This document shows positions 44,202 to 55,350 of a stretch of DNA of 64,000 nt, piece after piece. The notes under the pieces were generated by a model that saw only the letters and a program-made list of their open reading frames with translations, was not told the DNA's origin and did not search any database. The position numbers and the translations under genes were made by a program. Where the stretch lies: the NCBI GenBank assembly GCA_973895155.1, contig OZ316894.1, forward strand, positions 19,902,001-19,966,000, given 5' to 3'. Each line of letters opens with the position of its first letter. Position 1 is the stretch's first letter. Origin of the DNA: Marsupella aquatica (Eukaryota; Marchantiophyta).

Positions 44202-45015
44202 GTGACAACATGCAAGGACAACCCGACCTCCTGTCGTCTACCCAACTCCTGCCTCCCGGGGACAAGTGCTACATTCTCCACCTCACTACTCTGGCTTGAA
44301 CTTCTCCTAATCGGTGCGCTACTCACAAAAGCTACTCAAAAGCATCCAACCACTACGCTGAGTTCCCCCCCTCACTACTCCGGGGCTCTCCCCTTAAATA
44401 CTGAAAACAAACACACCAAAGCACCCCTCAGGGGGTCACAATGATGGCGGCTACCCTAGCGGCGCGCTAAAACCTTCACGAAAGAAATCCTAATCCTAGA
44501 GCATGCAGCACACACATGCTCCTAAAACCCTAATCTAACAATGAGCCAACGGTGCCTTCAACAACGCCCCCCCAACATTGCTCCATAAACCATGAAAATG
44601 CAAGGTACCCTACAATTGCCGAAACTAGGTGCCCCTCTGATTGCACCTCTGAGCTCACCCCTGGGTAACCCTGCTCTCCCTGATCATGAATCACCAAACC
44701 GTTCCCAAAACGGACGTCGGACGACCAAGTTATGGTCGTTTTAGTTTCACGTACTTATCAACTTCGTCGGGCCCTAACTTACTCATCCGGGCTCCGTTTG
44801 AGGAGCGTTGCCTCTTGTTGGAATCAGCTCCGCGAGCTTTTTCCAACAAGCCCGTGAGTGCTTACTTCCAAAAATTTTCAAAAGCAAGAGGTCGTACGAT
44901 CAAGTCCGTATGGCTACCCTAGTCCTCCTCCTCCTCACTCACGGTGCCCTGGCTTGAGCCCCGTGAGTTGGTCTCCTCATCGCTCTCCATTGGAGTGGAT
45001 ACCACTCCGCTAAAC
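44202..45015 (-). mobile_element. inverted, 5'-truncated second copy of the element
   Basis: On the minus strand, the segment starts within the ORF near 45015 and encodes the same C-terminus (STPMESDEETNSRGSSQ, then GTVSEEEED), with the stop at 44921-44919. The same 3' flank follows, down to 44202. Conservation of reading frame in the last ~25 codons, next to drift in the flank, supports the idea that the ORF was under selection in the family. Confidence 0.8.
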
Positions 45016-45179
45016 AAGGACTCACTTGAGTCTACCACCTCCTATTCTATCTATCTACCCTGCCTACCAGCCTCAATCCTCCTGATCGCCACCACCGGTC
45101 CGTTGTAAAAGGAGGGGGCCCCTATAATTGTCGAATTAAAATTTTCTCAGAATTCACTTCTGAAAATATATCTTAGGAG

Positions 45180-45600
45180 CCCTCCTCTTCCTGATCACGG
45201 CTCCGGGAACGGTGGACAAAACGGAGGTCAAACAGCCAAGATATGATCGTTTAACTTTTCATGGGGCACCGTCTCCCTCCGTTTCGTCCGTACAACACCA
45301 GGGGCCCCCGGCTTTGCAAAACACGGATCATGGGTTCTCTGTATGTGCTGCTACCTCCTCCTTCCCTTGCAAAGCCGGGACCTCCTTCCGTATGGACGTC
45401 CGTACGGCCTCAAAACCCCCGTATTCTCAAAAAATGTAATCTGTTGTATCTCCCCCGTCTTAGCTCCGTTTCGGCCGTGTGACACATCGTTGGATTCGCT
45501 CGGTGAGCTCTTTCCAACAAGCCCGTAGACTCCTGATTTTTAGATGGTCAAAAATCTGATGTTCGTACAACCAGGGTCCGTACACATGTTGAAAGCAAGC
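45180..45600 (-). mobile_element. third, degenerate copy of the element 3' flank
   Basis: On the minus strand it shares TACGGGCTTGTTGGAAAGAG, CGGAGCTAAG and the ATATCTTGG-GTTTGACCTCCGTTTTG block with the other two flanks, interrupted by an insertion of about 150 bp. That insertion contains a 13-bp inverted repeat (CCCGGCTTTGCAA near 45307 and its complement near 45367). Confidence 0.6.
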
Positions 45601-46854
45601 ACAAGAGGGAAAGGGTTTAGGTATGGGTGGAAACCCCACAAGTGAGAATAGAGAAAAAAGGAAGGAAGAAAGTGTGAGGGCCCCTTCTACGGATGTGTTC
45701 TTCTACGGAGTGCCCCTCTACGGAGTGGGGAAGGGAAAGAAAGCAAAAACCATGTGAGGACAACACAAAGGGTGAAAGGGAACACAAGTGTGGGAACCCC
45801 TTCCTTCTAAGGGCCCTCCCACCATCACTACTCCAAGATTGCCTAGTTTGTCATTTTACCGGCGTTGAGGTCCCTCAAGATGTCACTGTTTGATATAAAC
45901 TAGAGAACCTCAGTTTTGCATGGGGCTCATTGAGGGCTTCAAAATGAATCCAAACATGACCATGTTTGGAATAGTACTAGCGCAGCAACGTCTGTTTTAA
46001 GTTTCAACATTTTCTATATTTTGGTCATTTTTCCCGTTTTGCGCCTTACGTGGAGCCTCCGACCAGCCCCCACCCCTCCAAGATGCCCCCACCCCTCCAA
46101 GTGCCCATACCTTGGCTCCAAGTCCTTGGGCTGCCTTGTGGCCTCCTTGTACCCCCTCAATGGTTCCCTTGTCATCCATCACCGCCCGACACCCCTCTCA
46201 ACTCTGGCCTCCGGGTGTCGCATCCATTTATTAGAACTAACAAAAATTAAAAAATTAAAAATCCAAACACTTTTACTACACCTACTTGTCTTTCTACTTA
46301 TATACGTAATTATAAGTCGTCACTAAGTTACTACCAGGTTTGGGGCCCTGTCACAACTATTGAAATAAAAATAGATAAATAAATCTGAGTGAGTAGAAGA
46401 AATTGTTAAGTATACAGTTGAGTCATGTTTACAAGGCATTGTGAAATATATTGCTCCAAAAAAGGAGAGCTGCAGTTTGAATTGTGAGGAACCATTATTT
46501 ATTGCTCATAATGCTCCAACAATGGGACCTGAAATCATACCTGCCCATATGAAAGCCCCATCTCTGCCTCGTTGCTTCCTCATTATTTTGTGTCCTATGG
46601 TGAAAAGTGTCTCACCATAAAAGGTGGAGTATTCTTTGTGGAGCTAAGTAGATTCAAGTGGATCTTCATGATGACCTTATCCAATTCTTGACTGCACATT
46701 CTTCTCTAGAAATGCCCTAAATATTACAAAGAAAATATAATTGAAGGGCATTGAGTAAAGTTATCCTTAATGTAAAGGGGCCAAAGTCAGGGTCAGATTC
46801 CCTGTTTGGTCTTTTAAGTGTGTTTCCTTAAACTTTCCAAAGTTCCCTTGTAAC
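45601..46854. other. intergenic, no gene recognised
   Basis: It has a short TCTACGGAGTG repetition near 45695-45725, a CCCACCCCTCCAAG doublet near 46068-46098 and AT-rich spacer. No gene. Confidence 0.5.
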
Positions 46855-46859
46855 AGCCC

Positions 46860-47180
46860 AGTTTAGTAAAAAAGTAGGTGATTGAGCAGCAAGCATATTG
46901 AGCAACAAGCAGGGAGCAGGCGATTGAGCAGCAAGTAGCTCGCGATTGCAACTTGCAAGCAGCTCACGATTGCAGCAAGCAGCAGCAAGGACCTCGCGAT
47001 TGAGCAACAAGCAGGAACAGGCGATCGATTGAGCACCAAGCAGGAGCAGGTGATTGAGTAGCAAGCAGGAGCAGGCGATTGAACAAAACGATTGAAGCAG
47101 CAGGCGATTGCAGCAGCAGGCAGTAGGCAATGGAGCTCGGCAGCTTACGATTGAGCTCAGCAGCTCAACAATGCAGCGCA
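46860..47180. repeat. variable-period tandem array of GATTGAGCAGCAAGCAG
   Basis: At least a dozen imperfect units of roughly 17-28 bp, built from GCGATTGAGCAGCAAGCAGGAGCAG, degrade toward both ends. The open frame on the minus strand (46828-47241) reads only repeat (CCNRLLLQS, LLLNHLL) and is not a gene. Confidence 0.85.
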
Positions 47181-47323
47181 ATGATGGAGGGGGGGAGGAA
47201 GTAGATTCGAGCCTGTGCTGCGATGCGATCATGGGAAACATCGGGGCTGGGCAATGCCCAGTCAGGCTCCCCTCACCCTAACTCAAGGTGAGAAGGGCTG
47301 AAAGTTGTCGGGGGGATCCAAAA

Positions 47324-47432
47324 CGGCAAAATACGGGATCCAAAACGGATTCTGCCCTGTATTTTGCCGAAAAATTGTTAGGCGAGTTAAAGTTAAAAAT
47401 GCAATTAACTTTAACTCGCCTAACAATTTTTC
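47324..47432. repeat. two abutting perfect hairpins
   Basis: Hairpin A has 11-bp perfect arms (CGGCAAAATAC at 47324-47334 and its complement at 47359-47369). Hairpin B has 28-bp perfect arms (47369-47396 and 47405-47432, core TTGTTAGGCGAGTTAAAG) around an 8-nt loop. They share base 47369. No coding potential. Probably a MITE-like palindrome or a small-RNA source. Confidence 0.9.
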
Positions 47433-49949
47433 ATAAAGTCACGGTCAGTCACCCTTAATCATGCACATTAGGGATAACTTTAGTATATTGTAAAGTTTTG
47501 TTTACAATGCAATGTGTGCCAAAAGTCAAGCTTCACACCAATAAGTGATTTCTTTTCTCTATTTGTAGAGGAAGTTGAACTAACCACAAATGCCTCACTG
47601 GCTAGGAGTAAAAATATCTAGAAACTTATTATTAAAATTTTGGCAGGAAAGACTTCCATTTTCCCTGATCTTAAGTAGAGTCATTAGTTCTTCCAAAATC
47701 TTATGATCATATAAAATTTTAATAACGAGCTTTTTGCACAAGCTCCTAGCAAAAATGATACAAAATCCCAGTGGACCAAATATTATAATAAGCAAAATTC
47801 ACCAAAATCTGCATTTAGCTGTAATTGGATTTATATGATCCTAAGATAAGTCATACATATGGTGAATCTAATTACAACTGGGATTACAATGGTGGTGGTG
47901 GTTCCCTGGGAACCCATCAAGCCCTTTTCTTGGGAAATGCTATAGATAACAGTAGGGTGTTTCATATATAAAAAAACAATTTAAAACATGGGCTGCCCGT
48001 GAGTCACTTGGGCGCACCGCAACAGGGTCCATTTGGGCCAATGTTTTTGGGGTAGTGAACTATGAGAAGGGTCGCTGGTGTTCATGCCAGCCTAACCGTG
48101 GTTAAGTTGAACGAGAGAACTACAACATTGGGACCTCTTCGCCCGCTGCAGGTTTTGAATTCACCGTAAAAGTTTTGAATGCCTTTTGTCAATTGCAGCA
48201 ACTTTTAAAATTGCAATTCCCTGTCATGGTCAAGATGTAGTTCACTGTAAAACGTGCATTTTTGGATGCAGGGGACTATATGACTGGCCTGTACTTAACC
48301 AAGGAATAGAGTTATCCACACTGCACTGAGACATGGTTGACAATAGTTGGGCAAGAGATCCTCTGCGTTGGAAACTTCTGGCTTTGTAGACCTGTTTGTA
48401 AATTCCGAGTGGTGCATGTTTTGGTACTTGTTTGAAAAAAGTTGAAATAGCCGTTTGAGTATTTCTGTCTTTGAATAAAAATCTCTCACAAGGTTCTTAT
48501 TTCAGAAAAACTTCGTATGCGTGATTCTTGTAAAGTTGCTCGAAAGGGAAGAACTTTCTAAGAAAGACAGGCACCACTGGTTAGAAAGCTTAGGTAGGGC
48601 TAGTTTTCTTTCGCATTACTTCTAGAAAAGTTGCTTCATGTCCTTTACAAACAGGTGTAGACGACTTCTGACTCTTTTCTGTATATTGGTAGGGAGCATG
48701 AAGACTCTAGGACGGCCTTTCTTCGTTAGTATGGGAACGAGGTGAGGTGGCAAGAGGACCATGCAACCCAGAGGAAATGTGGTGATTGGTTTTGGTTGGC
48801 GAATGTACAGTAGTTGGGGCCCCTAGTGCCCTAGTGGGAATCTGGGCCTTTGGGTAACGTGGTTGGAGGAGAATTGGGTACAAGAGCTCCGCAGCAGGAT
48901 TTTCTTTTGTTTTGTTCCGACATCATGGATTAATTATGATGACCTGGTCCCACCAGTTTTGAAAATGGACAGCGGATAGTTTAACGACCCCAGTAAATCT
49001 TCAAATATGTAGCTATTGGGGCTACAGCACATATTTTGGCCAATCTGGTTCATTTTCTCTCTAATCTTCTTTGGAGCATTTCCACTGGTTGTGTCATTCT
49101 CAACTCGATAGATGTGCAAATAGTGAGTTATGGCAGATCAACTTGTAGGTGGTCGGTTTAAAGGGGCAATATCCCCATGGGACATGTAACATGCAATCCA
49201 CTGCAATTTACGGTCTTGAGTCCCCGCACATCAAATTATGATAATATGCAGTGTACTATGTCACTCTAGACCATGATAAACCTACTGTAGATATTCGGCT
49301 TCTATCAGTGAGGTTTTTTCATACATTGTCACATCTTGATGTGCAGTTATGGGGAAGCAATGGTCTTCCGTCATTGTCGTTGCCTTGATGTCTGGCAGTC
49401 GGTTGATCTGCGTTGCCCACAGTGTTGACAAGGGTGGGCAGCCAATCCTCCCGCGTGCCCAAACTTGCCCGTTGTTGTGTGCGGTTGACAACTTCTTGCA
49501 GGCTGGGCGGGTTTAATTTTTCAGTGCTCTCTGAAGTTCAAAAAATTGTTCCCAAGCTGGTCACCCTACAGTCATCCTAGCCAGTATTTCTCACTACAGG
49601 TGAGAATGGTCTTATGTCATTCCCCAATGCTCACTCCCCATACGGCCCAGTTCAAGTGACGACATAAGAGTATCTCAAACCTCAGTGTACGCACAGAATT
49701 TTGGGCAGGTAAAATTATTTGGTCAAGCTTGGTATGCCAATCACATTTTTGGGCAAGGGCTGTCCGAAGAGGGACATTGTTTGACTGGGGCCACAAGATC
49801 TCGTTCCACATTAACAGCCCCAATTAAGACGTTCAATAAGGATCCCAAGAGGCAAAGTGTGAGCCCCCGTGCGAGGTGTCAAACCATTCTGGGCCTGGGA
49901 TCCTTAGCTGTACACTAAAATCCGAGGGCAGCCTATGTGTGAGACACTC
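47433..49949. other. intergenic, no gene recognised
   Basis: No frame with a domain or plausible exon structure was found. Confidence 0.5.
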
Positions 49950-50042
49950 TAATAGGGCCTCTCAAACCTTCAGGTCTGCAAAAAACGTTTGACCAAAACT
50001 GGTAATTTTTTCCACGGAGCTGAAGGTTTGAGAGGCCTATTA
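49950..50042. repeat. inverted repeat with ~23-bp arms
   Basis: Arms 49950-49973 (AATAGGGCCTCTCAAACCTT core) and 50020-50042 are complementary except for a single G indel; the loop is 46 nt. Just downstream, GTGTGCGCACAAACAAGCTT and GTGTGTGCACAAACATGTTT form a further direct/palindromic pair (50055-50125). Confidence 0.85.
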
Positions 50043-50583
50043 GACTGGTCGCCAGTGTGCGCACAAACAAGCTTGTCTCGAAAATACCCGTGGTCACAAG
50101 TGTGTGCACAAACATGTTTGTGTACTCCAGAAAATGCCTTTCATTCGGGCCAAAGTCAAAACAAAGAAAAATGAGATGCCCTAGGAACGGTACTCACCCA
50201 TCCCACCCTGAGCTAGTGAGCTGAGAACCTTCTTCTCTTCTTTCCCAATCCGTGAGAAACCACATTACGTGACTACTAATCAATATTCCTCAGTCCTACG
50301 TGTGCGACACCCGCAGGGAAAGTACCGTCCTATGCCCTCCTTTTCTTTTTCGTTTGCATGCTTTGGGCCGCAAGTCCGCAACTGCAAGCAGAAGGTGCGT
50401 GCCCGTGGAATGGGACAACCCACTATTAAATGCAGTACTCTCCACATTGCGTGATTATTGTCGTGGCTGCTTGGCAGCTCCACCGACGTCAGTATTACTT
50501 TGCGGATTGAAACGGTAGTTGCTGAGTATGTGCTGACCCTGCAAGCCCGACGAGTCCTTAATGTCGTTCACTTTTGACGTCGT

Positions 50584-50647
50584 ATTATTTGACCCTGGCA
50601 CCCCTAACTCCCTAAGATAATACCTCCCCAGTCCACACCAAGCTGGC
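50584..50647. repeat. direct repeat copy 1 (ATTATTTGACCCTGGCA...)
   Basis: Matches 51048-51104 in the same orientation (ATTATTTGACCCTGGCA, GATAATACCTCCCCAGTCC and CACCAAGCTGGC), with a small deletion in the second copy. Confidence 0.8.
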
Positions 50648-51047
50648 ACTTGAGAGAATGCTTCATTTCTTTTAAGTGGTAAAATTTGTCAAATTTCATT
50701 CCATTAAAGTATACCACAGTAGTTATTTTTGGCAAACATTAAAGTATCTTTTGACTTTTCCGCCACAAACACCATTTGTCAAAATCTGATTCCAACCTAG
50801 GGAGTTCTAAGAAATTAATCTGAAAATTTCACTCCTTACATCTAGGAAGATCCATAGGTCAGATATTAATCTAATACAAAAGCATTCTTAGGTTCTTCAT
50901 TACATCCGACCGCATGGACAAAAAAACTTTAAAATAGTATGGTAAGGACACTAGGGTTGCATGGTACCAGACTACAACTGTGAAGCGTTGCAGTTCTAGA
51001 GAGGCTGGGAATGTGCATGTCACTGGGGGCCATTCAGTCTTTTCTCT

Positions 51048-51104
51048 ATTATTTGACCCTGGCAACCCCGAGATAATACCTCCCCAGTCCCCCACCAAGC
51101 TGGC
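51048..51104. repeat. direct repeat copy 2
   Basis: Counterpart of 50584-50647. About 400 bp of AT-rich sequence lies between the copies; they could be ends of a small element. Confidence 0.8.
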
Positions 51105-53411
51105 GAGTGCGCCAATTCAATGGCCTCCAGCATAAATTTGTACGCGTAGAAGGGGTTCCCCTAACCATGACTTCCCTCACAAGAAAAATCTAAACGTCAA
51201 AAATTTGTGTTGTACCTGAAAAAATACCTCCAATTGCTCCTCTCTAAACATTAGATCATGAATGCTAGACTTGTTAGCAAATGGTTACTCTATACTGAGT
51301 AGGTTATGAGTGGTAGACATGGTTAGTGAATGATAGAAAGATGGATGGATAGATAGATGTGGATAGAAGATAGATAAGTAGACTATTATAAAGCATCGTT
51401 AACAAAGATTTGCTTGATGGGGTGTAATCTTAAACATATTGCTTGATTGGGGTGCTAACTCTTACATTCATTTGATTGGGCCCATGTTTTTCTCGGGGTT
51501 TTTCTTTGCAATTCAATAGCCACAAGACTGTGAAATTTGCTTCTTCTAAAGAGGGACTGCTTCCCTTTTAAAAGAAAACTGCAATATACTTGTTTGATGC
51601 AATTAAAAAGTTACTGTTTTATTATGTTTTTGGGTGTGGTACACCAGTTTCCCCTTCACATCACAAGGTCACTAGTGAGTGTCAAAGCATAGCAATGACT
51701 TAAAAGACTTTTACGGTCAAGACAAAACATCAGGGGCTACCTAAATATGTGCCCCCTAAGGGCTGTTTGTCCAAAAACTTGCAGCCATACGACCTGGAAG
51801 TGCTCTGACATGCCCTATTAGCCACAATATGACGTTATCCTTAATTCTGGGTAATTTATGTAAGCAATATTCTTAGCATCTTCTCCCTGACACAGGGTAC
51901 CATTTCCCGCACTGGCAACTTTAACCTGGAGAGCTTTGAGTTCAGAGTATTGTTGTTCCTACTCAGGTCCCCACCTTCTTGACTTAAGCTTTGAAAGTGT
52001 ACTGTTGTCTTTGTGTATTCCAGAAGGAAGTGAACTCAGTGGAGTTGAGATAGAAACACCCTCCTGGGTGTTGTTGGTTGCGGGTATGATTACTTGAATA
52101 GGTTTGAAGACTGGTCAATTCCATTGTGTATGAGCTGGTGGAGGTTACACTAGTAAAAAGAATTTGGAATCCAAAGAAGAAGTGTGGGCCAGGTGATACA
52201 TTGCACTCTTGCAAGTGGCCAAGGCCTGATTTGTGGCTAGTGAGTCAGTGTGCATTGCATCCCAAGAAACCTCATGTTGTAGGTTGCGGTAGTTTTGGCT
52301 TCGAAACCTGGTTTATTCAAGGGTCCAACACTAGTCTAAAATTTGGTCTGGTTAGTATTGTGAATTGATTTCATCTACAGTAACTAGGCAACTATCTCTT
52401 CATCACATTTTAATCATCTGGGATGGCCACCTATATTTGATTTGCTCCGTACCACTCCACTTTTCTTTCACTGTTCGAGGTAGTTACTCTGACTTGCACA
52501 AAACTATCCATATCCTCCAGCCCAAAGTCCGTTTACACTGTGAAGTGCCACAAAACAGTTGGCCTAGTGGAATGGAACTGAGAACAGGACCGAGAATGCA
52601 ACTCAAGTCCATTCTTTTCATGTAGAACTGAGAATGAATACAAGAACAAGCTTGAATCATATCTGCTCGCTCCTGTTAAAGCACTAGTCTTGAGGATGAC
52701 GAATTCCTGTCTATGCACTTGAGGTGGATTGCATAGACTGCCTACTGCCTCTGTCTGTTTTCCAGCGGAATGCCCTCCCCTGCGAATGACTCTTCATGGA
52801 GTTCCATTGTTTCTATGGTGGATTTGGGTGACAATTTATCCTTGGAGATCAGTTCTTGGGATATTAGAGATGGCTTTGATTTTTTTAACCCGGCCAAGTT
52901 CGATCCTTCGCTCCTTCTATAGACGTCGGTTGGATAAACAATTGCAAAACGTGCGCAAAAAAGCATCAGATTTGGTATTGATCGGTGTCACCCGGCACTA
53001 CAGTAAGTTACACCACGTGACAGCAAAGGGTTGGGTAATGCTCGTTGACTCTCTTATGTCAGTGAATAATTACGATATAATTATAACTTTAGTTAAAAAA
53101 GAGGGAATCTAGAATGATAGTACAGGAACAACACCAAAACAAAGGCACACTAAGAAGGTATATGCAAGAAGGTTTCATCTGGAATACAACACAACATTTT
53201 AAACTCTTTTGCACGGTAAAGCACATTGCAATCCTATGGAGTATCGGCTACAAAGACCTCCAGAACTGTGTTCTGCCGAAGGGGTGATGTGCAGTTCGGG
53301 ACAAGCACGGGACTGGTCGAGGGCATAGTGGTGAAGGGCAAGATTCGTGCAGACGTGGCGCAGCCTAGGAATTATCTCGACAGGATTTTGGCACATGAGC
53401 GTGGTGCTGAG

Positions 53412-53415
<4 letters not shown>
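51105..53415. other. intergenic upstream of the transporter gene
   Basis: GATA/GATG simple repeats near 51340-51380. The open frame at 52729-53112 shows no recognised domain. The last ~500 bp is probably promoter and leader of the transporter. Confidence 0.45.

Positions 53416-53445
<30 letters not shown>
53416..53445 (+). repeat. (AG)n microsatellite in the probable leader of the transporter gene
   Basis: Fifteen AG units about 200 bp before the transporter ATG. GA-rich tracts are common in plant promoters and 5' leaders; a regulatory role here is only a possibility. Confidence 0.7.
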
Positions 53446-53447
<2 letters not shown>

Positions 53448-53646
53448 TGATGAGCAATTCGAGTGAAGAAGGTGGGGAATTGTTGATACACAAGTGGAAG
53501 GAAGACTGATCTCTCTTGGCATGGAGCAGCGCTGTGCTTAAACATGGGGATTGACGGAGTTGAGAGAGAGGGACAGTTCAGGAGAGCTGAAGTATGAAAG
53601 TTTGAATTCCACTGAGCTCCAAGAAAATTGCAATTGAGAGAGAGTC

Positions 53647-55350
53647 ATGGCGAGCTCCAATCGCGAGCCTCTTCTCGGTCAAGACCGAGGTTCGGATTCG
53701 GGTTCAATTACATGGAAGAAACTTTTTCGCCCTCACAACCTCACGGTCGCGGCTGGACCTCTAGGGACGGCGATAATTTTCGGCATCGCCAAATATCATG
53801 GCTTCGATGATGGTACCGGAGACGTGCCGGCATCGTCTAGGACGATCGGGGCCATGCTAGGCGCGCTCGTGTGGATGGCGGTGTGGTGGGTTTTTGAGCC
53901 TGTCCCGATTGCCATCACCTCGCTTCTGCCACTGGTCCTCTTCCCTTTCTTCAAAGTGATGGATGCCGACTCCGTGGCAGCAGAGTACATGAATGACACA
54001 GTTGCGCTCATGCTCGGCACGTTCATCCTTGCGTTGGCCATCAACAAATACGACTTGCACAAGCGGATGGCGCTGAAGATTCTGCTGCTAGTTGGCGGGG
54101 AGGAGATGAATCCTCACGTAGTTCTCCTGGGGTTCATCTGCGGCCCGGCGTTCATCAGCATGTGGATGGCGAATACGCCGGCGTCTGCCATGATGATCCC
54201 AATGGCCACTGGTCTGCTATCCAATATCGAACCTGCGCATCACATTGAGCGCTCCAGGTCGAAGATCGCCTCGTTGTTGGAGCAGGGGAAGCCTGGCCAT
54301 GAGGTAGACGAGGTTTCGGAGAATACAATTGCCAGGGAGGCCATTCGCAAGTACTCGCAGGCGGTGATTATCGGCATCACGTACGGGATTGGTTTGGGGG
54401 GAATGGCAACTCTGATCGGTTGTGGACCAAATTTGGTGTTGCCTGGAATTTACAGTGGGAGATTCCCTGATGCACCGCAGGTTACATTTTTGCTGTGGTT
54501 GAGTTTTGCCCTGCCGTTGGTGATTCTCTGGTTACTTCCCATGTGGCTGTTCCTCTGCTGGAAATATATCCCAGCCCCTGCTGTGCCGGTGATTGAAGCC
54601 AGCTTGAACCGGAGCCTGGTCGTGAAGACTTATACCGAATTGGGAAGGATTTCTTTTGCTGAAATATTTATCCTCATCGAGTTCTTTGTCCTGATTGCAG
54701 CATGGATTACCAGACAATTTGGGGAAACTCCAGGTTGGGGCATCTTCTTCAACAACTTCCCCAACGATGGCACAGTTGCCATTGCAGCTGCCGTGTTGCT
54801 CTTCGTGGTGCCGAACCGGAAGAAGAGTGGAGAGATGCTCATGAATTGGAAGGCTTGTAAGGAGATTTCGTGGAGTGTCATTCTCCTCTTGGGTGCCGGA
54901 TTTGCTCTGTCGACGGGCATCAAAACGAGCGGAGTATCGACATGGATCAGTATCCACATGGAGTTCTTTGAGTACTTGCCTAAGTGGTTGGTTATTCCAG
55001 TACTGGCCGGGATTCTCAGCGCTATCACGGAGTTCACGTCTAATGCTGCCTGTGCGACCCTGTTTCTCCCCATTTTTATAGAAGTAGCGGTTTCCATGAA
55101 CCTTCACCCATTGTTTCTCTTGATTCCCACTACATTCGCCAGCAACTACGCCTTCATTTTGCCCTCTGGCACTCCTCCGAATGCCATTGCAATTGGTACT
55201 GGCTACGTCACTGTCAACGACATGGCCGCCCCTGGTCTATTCATGCATGTGTGGGGCATTTTACTTCTAAGTATCCTCATTCCGACTTACGGTGGTTGGA
55301 TTTTTGGATTGAACGATGCTGCTTCTTCTCTACCATGGCTCGCTCCCTAG
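53647..55350 (+). CDS. DASS-family dicarboxylate transporter, tonoplast type
   Basis: An intact intronless 567-residue ORF, at the usual family length, starts at ATG 53647 (ATGGCG). About 11-12 hydrophobic segments are visible. Family landmarks: MANTPASAMMIP (174-185) and TSNAACATLFLP (464-475), corresponding to the two substrate/sodium-binding SNT-type motifs; GCGPNLVLPG (258-267); and the DASS signature LPSGTPPNAIAIG (505-517). The N-terminus has EPLLG (7-11), near a dileucine-type vacuolar sorting signal. Plant members (tonoplast dicarboxylate transporter, TDT) move malate and related dicarboxylates across the vacuolar membrane and affect cytosolic pH. The first SNT motif is ANT and the second is SNA, which departs from the strictly sodium-coupled animal and bacterial forms; sodium dependence is therefore doubtful. 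The first hydrophilic 24 residues match the tonoplast group better than the plastid group. Confidence 0.93.
   Translation: MASSNREPLLGQDRGSDSGSITWKKLFRPHNLTVAAGPLGTAIIFGIAKYHGFDDGTGDVPASSRTIGAMLGALVWMAVWWVFEPVPIAITSLLPLVLFPFFKVMDADSVAAEYMNDTVALMLGTFILALAINKYDLHKRMALKILLLVGGEEMNPHVVLLGFICGPAFISMWMANTPASAMMIPMATGLLSNIEPAHHIERSRSKIASLLEQGKPGHEVDEVSENTIAREAIRKYSQAVIIGITYGIGLGGMATLIGCGPNLVLPGIYSGRFPDAPQVTFLLWLSFALPLVILWLLPMWLFLCWKYIPAPAVPVIEASLNRSLVVKTYTELGRISFAEIFILIEFFVLIAAWITRQFGETPGWGIFFNNFPNDGTVAIAAAVLLFVVPNRKKSGEMLMNWKACKEISWSVILLLGAGFALSTGIKTSGVSTWISIHMEFFEYLPKWLVIPVLAGILSAITEFTSNAACATLFLPIFIEVAVSMNLHPLFLLIPTTFASNYAFILPSGTPPNAIAIGTGYVTVNDMAAPGLFMHVWGILLLSILIPTYGGWIFGLNDAASSLPWLAP

Noticed and set aside
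46828-47241. 137-residue minus-strand frame
   Set aside because: Composed entirely of the tandem array.
54532-55107. Minus-strand frames opposite the transporter (190 and 155 codons)
   Set aside because: Shadows of the DASS coding sequence.
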